A DNA stretch of 64,000 bases from Romanomermis culicivorax (lineage: Eukaryota > Nematoda > Enoplea > Mermithida > Mermithidae): positions 124,001 to 188,000 of the forward strand of contig CAWUHX010000127.1 of the NCBI GenBank assembly GCA_963922205.1. The letters are read 5' to 3'. A model generated the notes under the pieces. It was given only the letters and a program-made list of their open reading frames with translations. It had not been told where the DNA came from and ran no database searches. How positions within the stretch are numbered: the stretch's first letter is position 1; each line of letters begins with the position of its first letter. Positions 34,892 to 46,170 of this stretch are shown here, one piece after another. Made by a program: the position numbers and the translations under genes.

Positions 34892-37800
34892 TTATTTAGT
34901 CCAACCATAAGGAAATGTACAAAAATTACGTTTCAAAATACGTTTATCATATACTATACGAAATTTTTTCAAAGTTTTACGAGTAACAACTTTACGATCT
35001 TGCTGACGCTCTATACGGAGACTATGTACATCTACTTCTTCTTTTCCATTGTTTTTTACAAAAGCAAAAACCATTCGACGAAGCGAATAAAAATTAACCT
35101 TTTTCATAGTATCTGATGACAAAGTGATACCGCGGACTTTGATTACGTGACGGTATTGGTCTGTAGAGGGACTGTACAACCTGTAGGCGTAATTTTTAGG
35201 ACCTCCACTAACAAATTCGGTAATGTAAGATCCAGAACCATATTCACGTAACTCGTCAGTCATTTCACCAAGACACCAACCAGTGGGTACTTGATATTGT
35301 TGTTGATTGTCAACTGTTGACAGGTAAATAATACTATCCGTGTCAAAATACAATACTCGACTTTTTAATCGCTCAATGTAAGAATATAACTTTAATCGAG
35401 CTTGAGCCGTTGTATAAGCTGCAATAACAGCGTTAGTATTTCCCATGACTTCGGCAAAATCATCATGTTGACAATATGTTGTTGACACCAATTGTTCATT
35501 GATTAGTCTAACATTCTTAATAATGTTGGCGACATTCATCACAAGTTCAAAATATTCTTTGGGTGCATTGTGGATAACAGTCTTATCCATATTGTTTCGT
35601 TGACCAAACTAAAAAAACATAAAATTAATTAAATGAATTACAAAAAAACTATGTATAGTTACTTTTCCCCAGAAAGAATTTAGCATTAATTTAGCCAAAG
35701 CCCTCTTTCCAGGATTTTTTAAAATTTTTGAAGAATCCAATGAAATATTCTCACGATTGTAGACCTCCATCTCGTATTCACGTTTTTGCTCATCCGTTTG
35801 AGCTTTAGCAGGATAGCCTTCACTCTCCTATAAAAATTACAATCAAATTCTGTCACATTTACATAATATAAAATTTACTAGTTTCATTTTCATAAAGGTA
35901 TTGACATATTGAGTAAATAAACCACCAGCGGGGTTTTTGGTTGGATGATATTGCTCAATATTATCATAATGCCAAACCTCGAAAATCTTGAGGATCTGAA
36001 ACAAAAATAATATACATAGAAAAAGAACCATTACCGTAACAATATACCTTATATCCCTTCTCTAAGGCTTTATATAATTCTATCGTAACCCATGTACCGT
36101 CTAATGCTCTGTCTTGGTCGTTATGCACGCATGCGGTCTTTTGTGAATCATGCGTGCAAGTTTTGCATAAAGGAAACAATAATTTACCACCATGTCGATA
36201 CGGTAAAACAGGATGTAAGAGTTTGGGAGGTGGTAAAACCTTACACTTGATTAACCCCTCATAAGGTTGTGACGTTGAACTGACCTCTTCAAAATCTTCA
36301 GTAAAGATTTTTGGATGACCTGTAGGGTATTTCCCGTATTTGTTGACAAACGGGTATAAACTGCATACATCTACATAATTGATCTTTTCTGCAGGTGTAC
36401 CATCTTCATTGTACTTAATTTTATGATACAGTTTTACAGCATTAGTGCGACCGCCAAAGAAAGCTAAAACAAGAAAACTTTTGACAAAATAAAAAAGAAC
36501 AATTCAAGATTTTACCTTCTCGAGGATTTATAGGTTCTGGTATTTTGACTGTATCAAAAAATGTTTTCATTTCGGGATCTGAGTGAAGTTGTTGTAAAAG
36601 CTCGCACTCCCACATTTCGACTACGCTATAACCGAGTGCTTGAAGTTCCATAACCCGGTTAAAAGTGCGCTCATATGCATCGACTGCTTTTGTATTATTA
36701 TCGGCTGTTAATTGATATCTATTTTTCATACATTTAGGGCAACCATGCCAATAACAACCGTGAAATTCATAAATTGTCGTGTCTTAATGAGCAAACATAT
36801 AAATATTAAAATTTCAAAAATTTGAACAAAACTACCTGATAAACCATCAACTCTGAATCTTCCAATTTGAACTTCGCCACCATTAAGTTTATGTCGAATA
36901 TACAATTTTTCATTTTTATGGACTAACCACTTCAACCATTTTAAGGCTATAACAGATTGTCTTTCTTCTTTACCATAACCTTTGTATGGTATTACACCAA
37001 TAGTATCTGGCTTCAAAAATAAACGTCGGAAAACTAAGTTGCAAGCACTAGCAATGGTTATTGAATTTTCAAAAGGATCGACATTTGTTTCTTCCATAAA
37101 AATATCGCGAAATTTCATACAACATTGTCGTAAAACTTGCACATCGCTACGACAGTAGTCAATTAACTCATTATCAAAATTAAATTGACAACCCTAAACA
37201 ATGATGCATTTAAATGCAAAACTTTATACTTTTGCAAACTTACTGTTTCAAGCTTTCGATTATACCACTCCAGAAACGTGGCACGAGCCGCAGGTTTCAT
37301 AGCATTGTAACCATACATATTGGGTGATGGATATGAGCCAATATATCCGTAATTTTCTTTTCTATTAAAGAAATGAGGGAAATATCCTTTACATATTTCA
37401 CTTATTCCAAATGTTTTCGGTAAAGCCGCCAAAGGCATCGGAAGAAAGTTCAGAGAATCAATAATTTTTATCGACCCTACTTTGATACACATCAACTCTA
37501 AACCTAAAAATAAATAAATAGATGAAAATGAAAAACTATAAACAATTTACTAATTCACCCTTATTAATGATATGTAGTTTATGATGTCCATTACGATACA
37601 AAAACTGCATTATAAATTGTCCATCGAATCCTCGAGAATTATGCGCTATTGCAGTAATGTTTTTCATACCTTTTGCAAAAAGGTATTCGCAGAAATCATT
37701 TAGACATGTAGATCCTTTGAAAATACGTTCGCGTTGACCGCATGTATTGCAGCAAAAATCTCCCTCGTTTTGACGACACTGATCGCATACAGTATGGACA

Positions 37801-39713
37801 ACACATAAATTTGGTTCATGTTCGAACACATCCCCTAACTCGCTTTGTCGTAGAATTTTTTCCTGTGTAGTCTCAAAATCATAAAAAACAAATTTTTGAT
37901 TAACAGGACATTTATCGGTAATTCCTGTTTCATTATCATCTAGACACTCATCCTCATCAACATTTGTTTCAAATATATCTTCTTCCTCTTCAATTTGTTC
38001 GTTACCAACAGGTTGCATAAAACATAAATGATCTAAAATAAAAATTTTCATATAAAATAAAATAAAATAAATAATTACACCATATCTAATACCTTTTTTA
38101 GGTACGCTTTTCTTGCATGTTTTGCATTCAAAATAACCGCAATTATGAGGATTAGAATGTGCTCGTCGAACCAGTGTATCACATTGTTCGCACACTTTGA
38201 AACGATCGCAAATAGATACCCCTGTTTTTTGACGTTTCGATTGACGTCTTTGAGTAAAAACAAGCTTGTGTCGAGCAAAACACTTATCGTTTTTGAAATA
38301 TCGCAGACAATCTTTGCATTTTCGAGCATTAAATTGATTACAGGGAGGTGTATTGTAACACAGAGGACAAACGTTTCTGCATCTGTGTTCCATTTTGTTG
38401 TTGTAGGCCAGATCGCAATGAGGACAAAAATAGCCGCGGTCAAAAAATCCAGGCATCTTTGTAATGACGGAGTAATGATTATTATGGTGGTAAATATTCA
38501 AAACATGCGTTGCTTCAGGTCCTTAAAACTCTAAATACGTACACAATAACAGACAAATAAAAAACTCTAACCTCTAAATATTAAATCTTTAAAGCGTTCT
38601 TTGCTAAAAACTTTGATTTGATAATCGGGTAATAAAACAGTTTGCAATTGTTCCCACTGATGAAAACCGCAAGCTCCTTGATGATTAGCTAAGCCTGCTA
38701 AGGTCATCAGTTCTTTAGCAACCTTTGTTTGCAGCAGATGTGACTTGTCAGATTTTCGAATACTTTCCCATTTGTGCTCAGCATTCTTATCTTTTTTATG
38801 AATGTAAGCTCTAGCAACAACTAGAGCTCTAGCAAAACATAAATCATCCGTGTTGCTGATTTGAATAATACAGCGTTTATCTTTTAGAAAATCATTATGT
38901 TTTAAATATTGATGAGCATTGTGAATACCTTAAATAAATAAATAAATAAATAAATAAAAATCTTACATAAGTAATTTTAATCAGCTTACCGCTACCCTCA
39001 GGTGGTGTTACAACAATGGTACGAATTGTAGACTGACGACTATCAATTTGTATTTGCTCATTAGATTGAAGAACAGCGTTAAGAGTGTTTACAATCAAGT
39101 CTCCAGTTAAAGCATGTTTCGGTCTAAAAGGTATCAAAACACGACCTTTTGTCAAATCTGGATGGTCAAAGGAAAACCCTATAAACGCATTATCAGCGAC
39201 ATTCTCAGAAATTCGCTCTACTATACGTTGAAACGTTGGCACTATTTGAGCATTTAAATCGTCCATATGTTCGGTATTACGAAAGTTCACAGAGTACTCG
39301 CGACCTTCGGTATTAAAACGCCTAATATTTACGGTACTGGGTTGACCTAGTTCGAAAAAATCATCCGCAACAAAAGATGCATTTGTTACACCTCCACTAC
39401 CCTCAATACCACCACCACCACCACCAATTTGAGCTGTTTCGTAAATTTCTTCCTCATCAGAACTGTGAGGCGTATAACTTTTGTATTGATCATCTTCATC
39501 ATCATAATCTAAAACAGTTCCTTCTTCTTCTTCTTCTTCTTCTTCCAAAATATTATTATTATTGAGTGTTTCTTCTTCTTCTTTCTCGGAGGTAATATTC
39601 TCTGAAGACTCATTCGCTATTGTTTCATCGTCTTCATCAGAAGTAATATCTTCTAAAATTTCCATAGGCGTGTCGTCTTCGTCCGAAGTAATATCCTCAT
39701 AAATAGGTTTCAT
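34892..39713 (-). CDS. POLB: protein-primed family B DNA polymerase (Polinton PolB), 11 exons
   Basis: Replicates the element from its ends with a protein primer. Exons: 39713-38990, 38928-38572, 38521-38093, 38032-37559, 37503-37244, 37193-36836, 36782-36516, 36463-36048, 35995-35879, 35827-35663 and 35608-34892. All ten introns are 50-61 nt with GT-AG ends, and the phases sum to 1427 codons without a stop. An acidic N-terminus comes first, then a domain with CFARALVVARAY, then zinc-binding Cys clusters (exon 3). Exonuclease motifs are VFYDFETTQE, HNSRGFDGQF and YCRSDVQVL. Polymerase motifs are DVCSLYPFVNKYGKYPTGHP, KLMLNSFWGKFGQ and YFDTDSIIY. All catalytic acids are present. The start is the first ATG of the acidic exon; an upstream exon cannot be excluded. 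Confidence 0.93.
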
Positions 39714-40519
39714 TATAAAAATTATCTAATCTAGAAAATATAAAATTATAAACTAGAAAAATAGAAAACAACCTATTCATCAAAAACTTATACAGTAATA
39801 ATAGAAAATTTTTATAAATTAGCAAAAAACTATTAATTTTATGGTAGAGATTTAATTATTATTTATGGGGTTAATGTGGTACTTTTCTTTTTTATGATGG
39901 GAAAGCTTTAAAGACCTCTATAACTCATGAACACGTGCCCATATCATTTCTTTAGCTTATTTTATTAGCATATAACCAGTTAAAACCAGCTGAAAACCTG
40001 TTTTACTGTACAACCCTAGTATTTTTGTTTTGATTCTTGAAGCTATAAAATAACTGTAATAGCTGCTTATAACCCTGTTGCACCATCTTTTCTTTTTATG
40101 TGGAAAAGCTTTAAAGACCCTTATAACTCATGCGCACGTGGCTATATTGCTTCTATAGCTCTGACCTTGATAATTACTATAACACATAAAACACATATAT
40201 TTTTCTAGCTTTGATCTCAAAGGTTACCATACAACATAAACACATTTTATTTTATTTTTGTAGATCATAGCTCCTCCTCTCATATACTCCTCAGAATAGT
40301 AGAATACTGTAGGATATATGTCTTGAATATTTATTATGCCTATAACTCCTCCTCTTACAGCTATAAGCTATATATCTTGGTTATTTTATTATAACTATAA
40401 CCTCCTTTTACTCAAAAATTTTGAACACTTTATACATTTATCTGTTTTGTTGCTACAAAAACTACTCGCTTCTTCTTCTTCTCTCTCTCTCTTTAATATT
40501 TCTTCAAGAATTTTCAAAA
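39714..40519. promoter_or_regulatory. divergent promoter region of the Polinton
   Basis: Separates leftward POLB from the rightward genes. Two direct repeats of about 37 bp (39901-39937 and 40104-40140) share GAAAGCTTTAAAGACC, TATAACTCATG and CACGTG. Downstream, CTCCTCCTCT-type motifs follow 'catag' and 'tataa' near 40265 and 40341. The regulatory role is inferred from position. Confidence 0.5.
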
Positions 40520-41731
40520 ATGGAACACCAGTTTATGTTAGACGAAAACATGGCATTATTTGTAGTGGTTGAAGGTAGATACGTGTCAATCTATTTTCGT
40601 AACGTCGACCCTAAAACAAAAGAGGCGTACGGTCGCGGATTCAAGCTCATTTTACCACAATACGGTATACTAGGTCGCAATGTCAATATTATTGAAAAGA
40701 CATTTTCACATGGAGGTCGATGTGGCATCAACCTTGGTTATAAAATGCTGGTCGAGAGCGACGGGGTTACAGTACGATTTAACAATTTGTTTAATGGAAC
40801 GACATGGTGTTTATCTAAAGAAGTGAGTTGATATATGAATTCTTTCTTTCTTTCTTTTAAAATATAATGTTTCATTCTTTAGCAATTTTGGCGCTGGACC
40901 AATATGATACATGAGATAGCGCCAGCTATTTCAAACGAGTACAACGCTTTAGCAGCAAATTTCCAGCTAGCGATAAAACGCAAAACAAACGAAAACGACG
41001 ACGTTGCTGGAAAAGATGGTTCTACCCCGAAAATCGTTAAAGAAGAAGAAGTCGCTACAGATAAGAAAATTATTAAAGAAGAAGAAGGGATTCATGCTAC
41101 AAAATTCGCCGGAGAGCAAAGCAATGCTCGTGAAGATCAAAAGGAAGCTAGCGTTCAAACGTCGTTTATTAATGATCTCTTCATCAATTGTTTGAATGAT
41201 CCAGACTACGATTCAGCGTCGGATACCAATTCGTTGGACGCCGAAACCAGACGTATTTGTGAGTTACGTGTTCCGGGTTTAGATATTCCATGGTTTTTTG
41301 ATGAGCAAGTAGTAAAAGGTGAAAAATTATTTATAATTATATGTGCTGAGTTAGTTATACAAGACATCTTTAATGGGTGTATTTTTGATTGTTATTGCGC
41401 GAAAGAGATAGGAATTGTTGAGGATCATCAGTGTCCAGCTCGTAATTCCATATATAATATCGCAATTACACCAACAGTTAATCGTTTATATGAAAAGATG
41501 GGACTTATCATTGACTGTTTTGAATATGTTATAGGTGAAGTTCAAGGTTATTACAGTCTTCGCGCTTTTAAACAGATGATTGACATATTTAGATGTATAC
41601 CACTTACAAGTACTGGCCGTAAAATTCTTAAGGATACTGTAGCTTGTTTTATTGATGAAGGTTATCATTATGATTTTGATGATGCTGTTGTTATCAAAAC
41701 ACTACGCGATTTTATTAACAGTAAATTGTAA
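40520..41731 (+). CDS. uncharacterised Polinton protein, two exons, 383 aa
   Basis: Exon 1 is 40520-40822 (101 codons), ending AAAGAA/GTGAGT. Exon 2 is 40883-41731 after CATTCTTTAG, in phase 0. The N-terminal 130 residues are compact with beta-rich hydrophobic patterning (YVSIYF, FKLILPQYG, then FNNLFNGTTWCLSKEQFWRW). The middle, residues 150-220, is Lys/Glu-rich and probably disordered. The C-terminal 170 residues contain Cys/His residues (CIFDCYCAKE, DHQCPARN) and end in predicted helices. I do not recognise the family. The N-terminal tail recalls single-stranded-DNA-binding PC4-like folds only weakly. As the first rightward gene after the divergent promoter it may act early. Confidence 0.75.
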
Positions 41732-42052
41732 AAGTTTTGCTTACATTCATTCATTCATTCATTCATTACAGCTTGTATGTTTTAATTAGCTATATTTTGA
41801 TTGCTTATGTAATTGCTTACGTATTTGCTTGTTATAATTTCATACATACATACATACATTGCGCGTATATTTTGCATACAGTAATGCTATTCTATTTTAT
41901 ATAATCATCTATCTTTATGTTTTACATGTGCACTGCTTTATATTGTAATTTTGATAATTATGTAACATTTTGTTTTAAATAATAATAATAAAAATCATTT
42001 TAAAAATTGTTCAAGTAAAAAGGTGGTTGGTTTTTGTTGTTGTCAAAAAGAG
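41732..42052. other. intergenic gap with ATTC and TACA microrepeats
   Basis: (CATT)n at 41748-41767 and (ACAT)n at 41842-41860, then A/T-rich sequence up to the ATPase start. Confidence 0.6.
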
Positions 42053-42709
42053 ATGTCAAATGATGATGATGAAAAGTTTTATATATGGAAACATCCATTT
42101 AACTGTATAGTTTCTGCTCCAACAAAATCAGGAAAAACACAATTTGTTAAAAAACTTGTAATTTTTGCTAAAGAAATGCTTCACCCTGCTCCTGTGAAAA
42201 TTTATTGGTGTTATTCGGAATGGCAAGAAGCTTACGATGAATTAGTTCAGAAATGTTCTTATGTAGAATTTATTCAAGGTTCGCCTGATTTGAATGAACT
42301 TCAGAAAAGTAAAGATACACCTAAATTATTAATTATGGATGATATGATGCAAGAGATGAAGAATGATCAAAGTTTAACTCAACTTTTTACTAAAGGATCG
42401 CATCATTGGAATATATCAATTATACATATAGTTCAGAATGCCTTTTTTGATGGAATGCGTACGAGTAGGATAAACGCTCAATATTTAATTCTTTTAAAAA
42501 ACCCAAGCGATAGATTACAAGTCCGCACACTGGCTCGACAGATTTTTCCAACTACCTCAAATTATTTCATAGAATCGTATGAGGATGCTACTAGTAAACC
42601 ATACGGTTATTTATTAATAGATCTTACACAGACATGTCCTGAAAAATATCGACTTAGATCTAATATATTCCCCGACAATGATCATATGATTTTGTATACA
42701 CCTAAATGA
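42053..42709 (+). CDS. ATP: packaging ATPase (FtsK/HerA, A32-like)
   Basis: Would pump genomic DNA into capsids. The 218-residue product has a Walker A loop in VSAPTKSGKTQFVKKL (residues about 20-35), Walker B in PKLLIMDDMMQE and a sensor-like IIHIVQN. Length and order fit Polinton/adintovirus ATPases. I use the ATG at 42053. It lies alone between two gaps, rightward, with no intron. Confidence 0.88.
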   Translation: MSNDDDEKFYIWKHPFNCIVSAPTKSGKTQFVKKLVIFAKEMLHPAPVKIYWCYSEWQEAYDELVQKCSYVEFIQGSPDLNELQKSKDTPKLLIMDDMMQEMKNDQSLTQLFTKGSHHWNISIIHIVQNAFFDGMRTSRINAQYLILLKNPSDRLQVRTLARQIFPTTSNYFIESYEDATSKPYGYLLIDLTQTCPEKYRLRSNIFPDNDHMILYTPK

Positions 42710-42767
42710 TTCATCATTTTTACAAAAAACTTTATACAGGTTAGTCGGATCCTATTATTTTAGCGAT

Positions 42768-43238
42768 ATGATATACAGTAAACACATTTTTTTAAACACT
42801 CTCGCTGTGATCCTTTTCATAGCTGTTTTTATTGTATGGGTACAATACCCTTTTCAATTTTATGAAAATAAAGAAGAACCTGTAAATGTTACAGATTTTA
42901 CGATACCAAACACAAAAAATGTTACAGATTTTACGATACCAAACACAAAAAATGTTACAGATCAGAAAATATTATTATTACGGAAAAATTATAAATTACA
43001 TATAATACCCTTACTACATTTTGTAGAAAAAATTTTACATTGTCCTCAGAATAATGGTCAATTTATGCAATTACGAATGTGTTTCAAAATATATATTTTC
43101 AATCCTGTCGTATTTTCTTGTTGTAGTCGAAACAGTAAATTTCAAAACTTGTACATCAATGGAACTAGATTACGATATATTGATACGATAGCTTTATTAC
43201 ATAATCAGAAAAAAATATTATACCCTTCATCAGTCTAG
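42768..43238 (+). CDS. small single-pass membrane protein with internal repeat
   Basis: 156 residues. The N-terminus has a hydrophobic helix (LNTLAVILFIAVFIVWV, residues 9-25) that looks like a signal anchor. It is followed by two perfect copies of an 11-residue unit NVTDFTIPNTK and a partial third NVTD. These sequons could be glycosylated if lumenal. The remainder has several Cys (CPQNN, CCSRNSK). The DNA repeat unit is 33 bp and identical, so the duplication is young. No family is recognised, and it is too short for a known fusogen. Confidence 0.65.
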   Translation: MIYSKHIFLNTLAVILFIAVFIVWVQYPFQFYENKEEPVNVTDFTIPNTKNVTDFTIPNTKNVTDQKILLLRKNYKLHIIPLLHFVEKILHCPQNNGQFMQLRMCFKIYIFNPVVFSCCSRNSKFQNLYINGTRLRYIDTIALLHNQKKILYPSSV

Positions 43239-43298
43239 TCGAGAATTTTGAAGAGGTTGGTCGTTTTTCTATAATTCGTTTGTTTTGTGACAATTACA

Positions 43299-43761
43299 AT
43301 GTCCGCCGCATTTGAAGTTTTTGTCAGAATGGTGCAAAATAAAGTAAAAGGTAAAAATTTATATCTCTTCTTTAACTATTTATTAAACTATAGTATTTTT
43401 TATTTAAGGTAAAATACTAAACAACAAACAGAAATGCGAAATAGCTGATTTGTTTTGGACTCGTTTCTCACCCGAAGCCAAGATTTTTTACAAAGACATA
43501 GCTAAGGCGTGCAACCATTTACGGCGTGAAGTTGGTTTACCTATGGGACGTAAAAAAGTTACACAATTTTGGTGTTTTGCTAGACTATTACTGACGGAGT
43601 TGGATATGGTCGAAACTCGCGCTATTTTTGTAGAAGATCTTTTTTTAAAACTAGATACAGCTCATAAACTATTTTTTATGAATATGAATAACTTGTGTGC
43701 TTTTTCTAGACGCGAAGAGTTGAATATCGTCATACAAAATGAAGCTTCATTACTATCTTAA
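43299..43761 (+). CDS. uncharacterised small Polinton protein, two exons, 134 aa
   Basis: Exon 1 is 43299-43350, ending AAAAG/GTAAAA. Exon 2 is 43409-43761 after TATTTAAG, and the phases agree. The product is helical and mixed-charge (FWTRFSPEAKIFYKDIAKAC, GRKKVTQFWCFARLLLTEL), with no membrane segment. It lies between the membrane protein and the integrase cluster. No family is recognised. Confidence 0.65.
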
Positions 43762-43843
43762 TGTAATACAATAAATATTTCAATGTTTACTCATCATTTG
43801 GTCATTATTGTAAAATTTTTTTGTACTGTACGGTCTGTTTTGT

Positions 43844-44197
43844 ATGGCTTCTAGATTAAAGAAATATATTCACGAGCTCAATGTGTTAAAAAATTCAAAT
43901 CGTGTTCAAAGACGTGCTCTTCTTCAACATTCTTCCCCCGATTTGATCTGTTGTATATGTGAAATTTGTTTGAACATTTTGAACGGTAATATTCCTATCA
44001 ATTCAAACTTAAAAAAGAAATTGGCCAAACATAAATTATTGCTCAGAGGTTTAGCTACTAGACACGAAAAAAACAAGAAAAAAGATTTACATAATAAACG
44101 TGTAAGAATTGTTCAAAGTGGTGGAGCATTTTTACCTCTAGTACTACCCGTTTTATTATCTACATTAGCAAGTTTTGTTACAGAGAAATTATTATAG
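43844..44197 (+). CDS. small basic Polinton protein with hydrophobic C-terminus, 117 aa
   Basis: Lys/Arg-rich helical protein. The block HSSPDLICCICEICLNILNG followed by NLKKKLAKHK and LRGLATRHEK matches a small ORF I remember as recurrent in animal Polintons and related virus-like elements. It ends with SGGAFLPLVLPVLLSTLA, a hydrophobic tail that could be an amphipathic or membrane-active helix. The stop is one base before the next gene's ATG. A core or capsid-associated role is inference. Confidence 0.75.
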   Translation: MASRLKKYIHELNVLKNSNRVQRRALLQHSSPDLICCICEICLNILNGNIPINSNLKKKLAKHKLLLRGLATRHEKNKKKDLHNKRVRIVQSGGAFLPLVLPVLLSTLASFVTEKLL

Positions 44198-44198
44198 A

Positions 44199-45056
44199 AT
44201 GAAATTTGCTAATAAATTTGCTCTTATACCTCAGGAGGTTCTGAATAAACTGAATAACTCTCAGGTTTCTTCTTCTTCGACGACGACGAGTTCAAATGAA
44301 AAGACAGGTATAGCTAAGCAAGTTGACATGTATCGTAACGAGCTAGAGCGCATTTTGAAAGATAATACGTTAACACCTGAAGAACAATACAAAATGTACT
44401 CGCAACTATTTTCACAATATTTAACTTTTGAACATGAAAAGGCTCAACCTACTACAGTGATTTTAAAACAAAAAGTTATTGATAACGAAGAAGATGAGAA
44501 GGATAGTGACGATTTGAAACAAAAAGAAAAAAATTGGTTGAACGATGAAAAGTTACTTAGCGGTATTCCTAAACAGTTTAAACGCTCGGCATCCTTATTA
44601 TTGGAGCATGTGCGACGTAACCCTAGTATAAATGTTAATAAGCAAGGTGAAGTATTAATTGATGGAAAATTAATTGAAGGGTCACATATTATTGATTTAT
44701 TACATGATTTGTCTCGTAAACGTTCAAAAATTACGCAAACGCTTGGAGTAGATGAGTTTGTTAATGCTTTGAAAAAATATAATGTACCATTAGAGGCTAT
44801 AGGAAACCCATTACGTAAAATGTTATTCACTTTACCTCGGAAACTCTCCTACCATACACCTCCGGAAGAATCAGATGATCATGCAGTTAGTAGTGTCAAG
44901 CGGTTGAATAAACCACTTGTGAAAGGTGTTGATTTATTTTCAAGTGGTGCCGAGGAAGATATCAAAGACGATTCATTCTTTAATAAAGGAAACTCGACAG
45001 AAAAGAAGATACGGCGCAAAGCTAGAGCACTTAGACGGTATACTCCTTTGTACTAG
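44199..45056 (+). CDS. conserved Polinton protein of unknown function, 285 aa
   Basis: ATG at 44199. The N-terminus is Ser/Thr-rich (SSSSTTTSS), followed by charged helices. A conserved-looking core holds SASLLLEHVRRNPSINVNKQ, GEVLIDGKLIEGSHIIDLLH and FVNALKKYNVPLEAIGNPLR, and the tail is Arg/Lys-rich (KKIRRKARALRRY). I recall similar proteins in many animal Polintons with no assigned function. It follows the 117-residue gene by 1 nt and precedes the integrase by 4 nt. Confidence 0.75.
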   Translation: MKFANKFALIPQEVLNKLNNSQVSSSSTTTSSNEKTGIAKQVDMYRNELERILKDNTLTPEEQYKMYSQLFSQYLTFEHEKAQPTTVILKQKVIDNEEDEKDSDDLKQKEKNWLNDEKLLSGIPKQFKRSASLLLEHVRRNPSINVNKQGEVLIDGKLIEGSHIIDLLHDLSRKRSKITQTLGVDEFVNALKKYNVPLEAIGNPLRKMLFTLPRKLSYHTPPEESDDHAVSSVKRLNKPLVKGVDLFSSGAEEDIKDDSFFNKGNSTEKKIRRKARALRRYTPLY

Positions 45057-45060
45057 AGCG

Positions 45061-46170
45061 ATGAACACCTTACTTTCGAAATTATACAAAAATTTACACG
45101 GAAATCCCTCAGCTTTTTCTAGTATTGAAAAATTATATGCTGAAGCTAGAAAGCACCGTAAAACAATTACACGTAAAAATGTTAAAGATTGGCTTTCAAA
45201 ACAAGATAGTTATACTCTACATAAACAAGTCAACAAAAAATTTTCACGTAATCGTATTTATGTTACAGCTATGGATCAACAATGGGAAATTGATTTGGCA
45301 GATATGTCTTCTTTAGCAGATTTTAACGATGGATACAAATTTATGCTTACATGTATAGATGTATTAAGTAAATACGCATGGGTTGAACCCTTAAAATCAA
45401 AACACTCAAAGAATGTTTGCGATGCTTTTCAAAATATTTTAAAAAGAGGTCGAATCCCTTGGAGAGTGCGCAGCGATAAAGGAAAAGAATTTGTCAACAA
45501 AGATTTCCAAAAATTATTGAAAACTAACGATATACATTTTTTTACTTCTCAAAACGAAGACATTAAATGTTCAATAGTGGAACGGTTTAATAGAACTTTA
45601 AAAACTAAATTATTTAAATATTTTACAGAGTTTACCACTTATAAATGGATTGATATTTTACCCGCAGTTGTTTCCAACTACAATCACTCTGTTCATAGAT
45701 CTATTAAGGAAAAACCTATTAATGTAGATTATTCTAACGAAAAAATTATATGGCAAAGACTCTACCCTGAAAGATTATACACTAGAAAGCCTAAGATTGA
45801 TATAGGAGATTACGTGCGAATTAGTAAACATAGAGGTGTATTTGACAAAGGTTATTTACCTCAATGGAGTGAAGAAGTTTTCAAAGTAAAACATGTTGTG
45901 AAGACCCGAAATCATATACTTTATACAATTCAAGATCTGGAAGGCGAAGATATAGAAGGACGTTTTTATGAAAAAGAACTACAGAAAATCGATTTTAATC
46001 CTAATATCAAAGAATACAAAATTGAAAAGGTTTTGAAGACTAAACAATTACCAGATGGTCAGAATAGAGTACTTGTGAAGTGGTGGGGTTATCCTGAAAA
46101 ATTCAACAGTTGGATTTTAGAAAAGGATATACAAAACGACGACGACGACGATTACGATGAACAACTTTGA
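45061..46170 (+). CDS. INT: retroviral-like integrase with chromodomain
   Basis: 369 residues; inserts the element into host DNA. The rve core has Asp in [13 protein letters not shown] (about residue 79), Asp in [12 protein letters not shown] and Glu in [12 protein letters not shown], so the DDE triad is complete. After a linker ([14 protein letters not shown]) a chromodomain ends the protein: [27 protein letters not shown], which may steer it to modified histones. No separate HHCC zinc finger is seen in the short N-terminus. The last 14 bp overlap the protease start. Confidence 0.93.
   Translation: MNTLLSKLYKNLHGNPSAFSSIEKLYAEARKHRKTITRKNVKDWLSKQDSYTLHKQVNKKFSRNRIYVTAMDQQWEIDLADMSSLADFNDGYKFMLTCIDVLSKYAWVEPLKSKHSKNVCDAFQNILKRGRIPWRVRSDKGKEFVNKDFQKLLKTNDIHFFTSQNEDIKCSIVERFNRTLKTKLFKYFTEFTTYKWIDILPAVVSNYNHSVHRSIKEKPINVDYSNEKIIWQRLYPERLYTRKPKIDIGDYVRISKHRGVFDKGYLPQWSEEVFKVKHVVKTRNHILYTIQDLEGEDIEGRFYEKELQKIDFNPNIKEYKIEKVLKTKQLPDGQNRVLVKWWGYPEKFNSWILEKDIQNDDDDDYDEQL

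Noticed and set aside
40520-40822. PC4-like single-stranded-DNA-binding domain in the first rightward Polinton gene
   Set aside because: Only a faint resemblance of the last strand and helix; too weak to assign.
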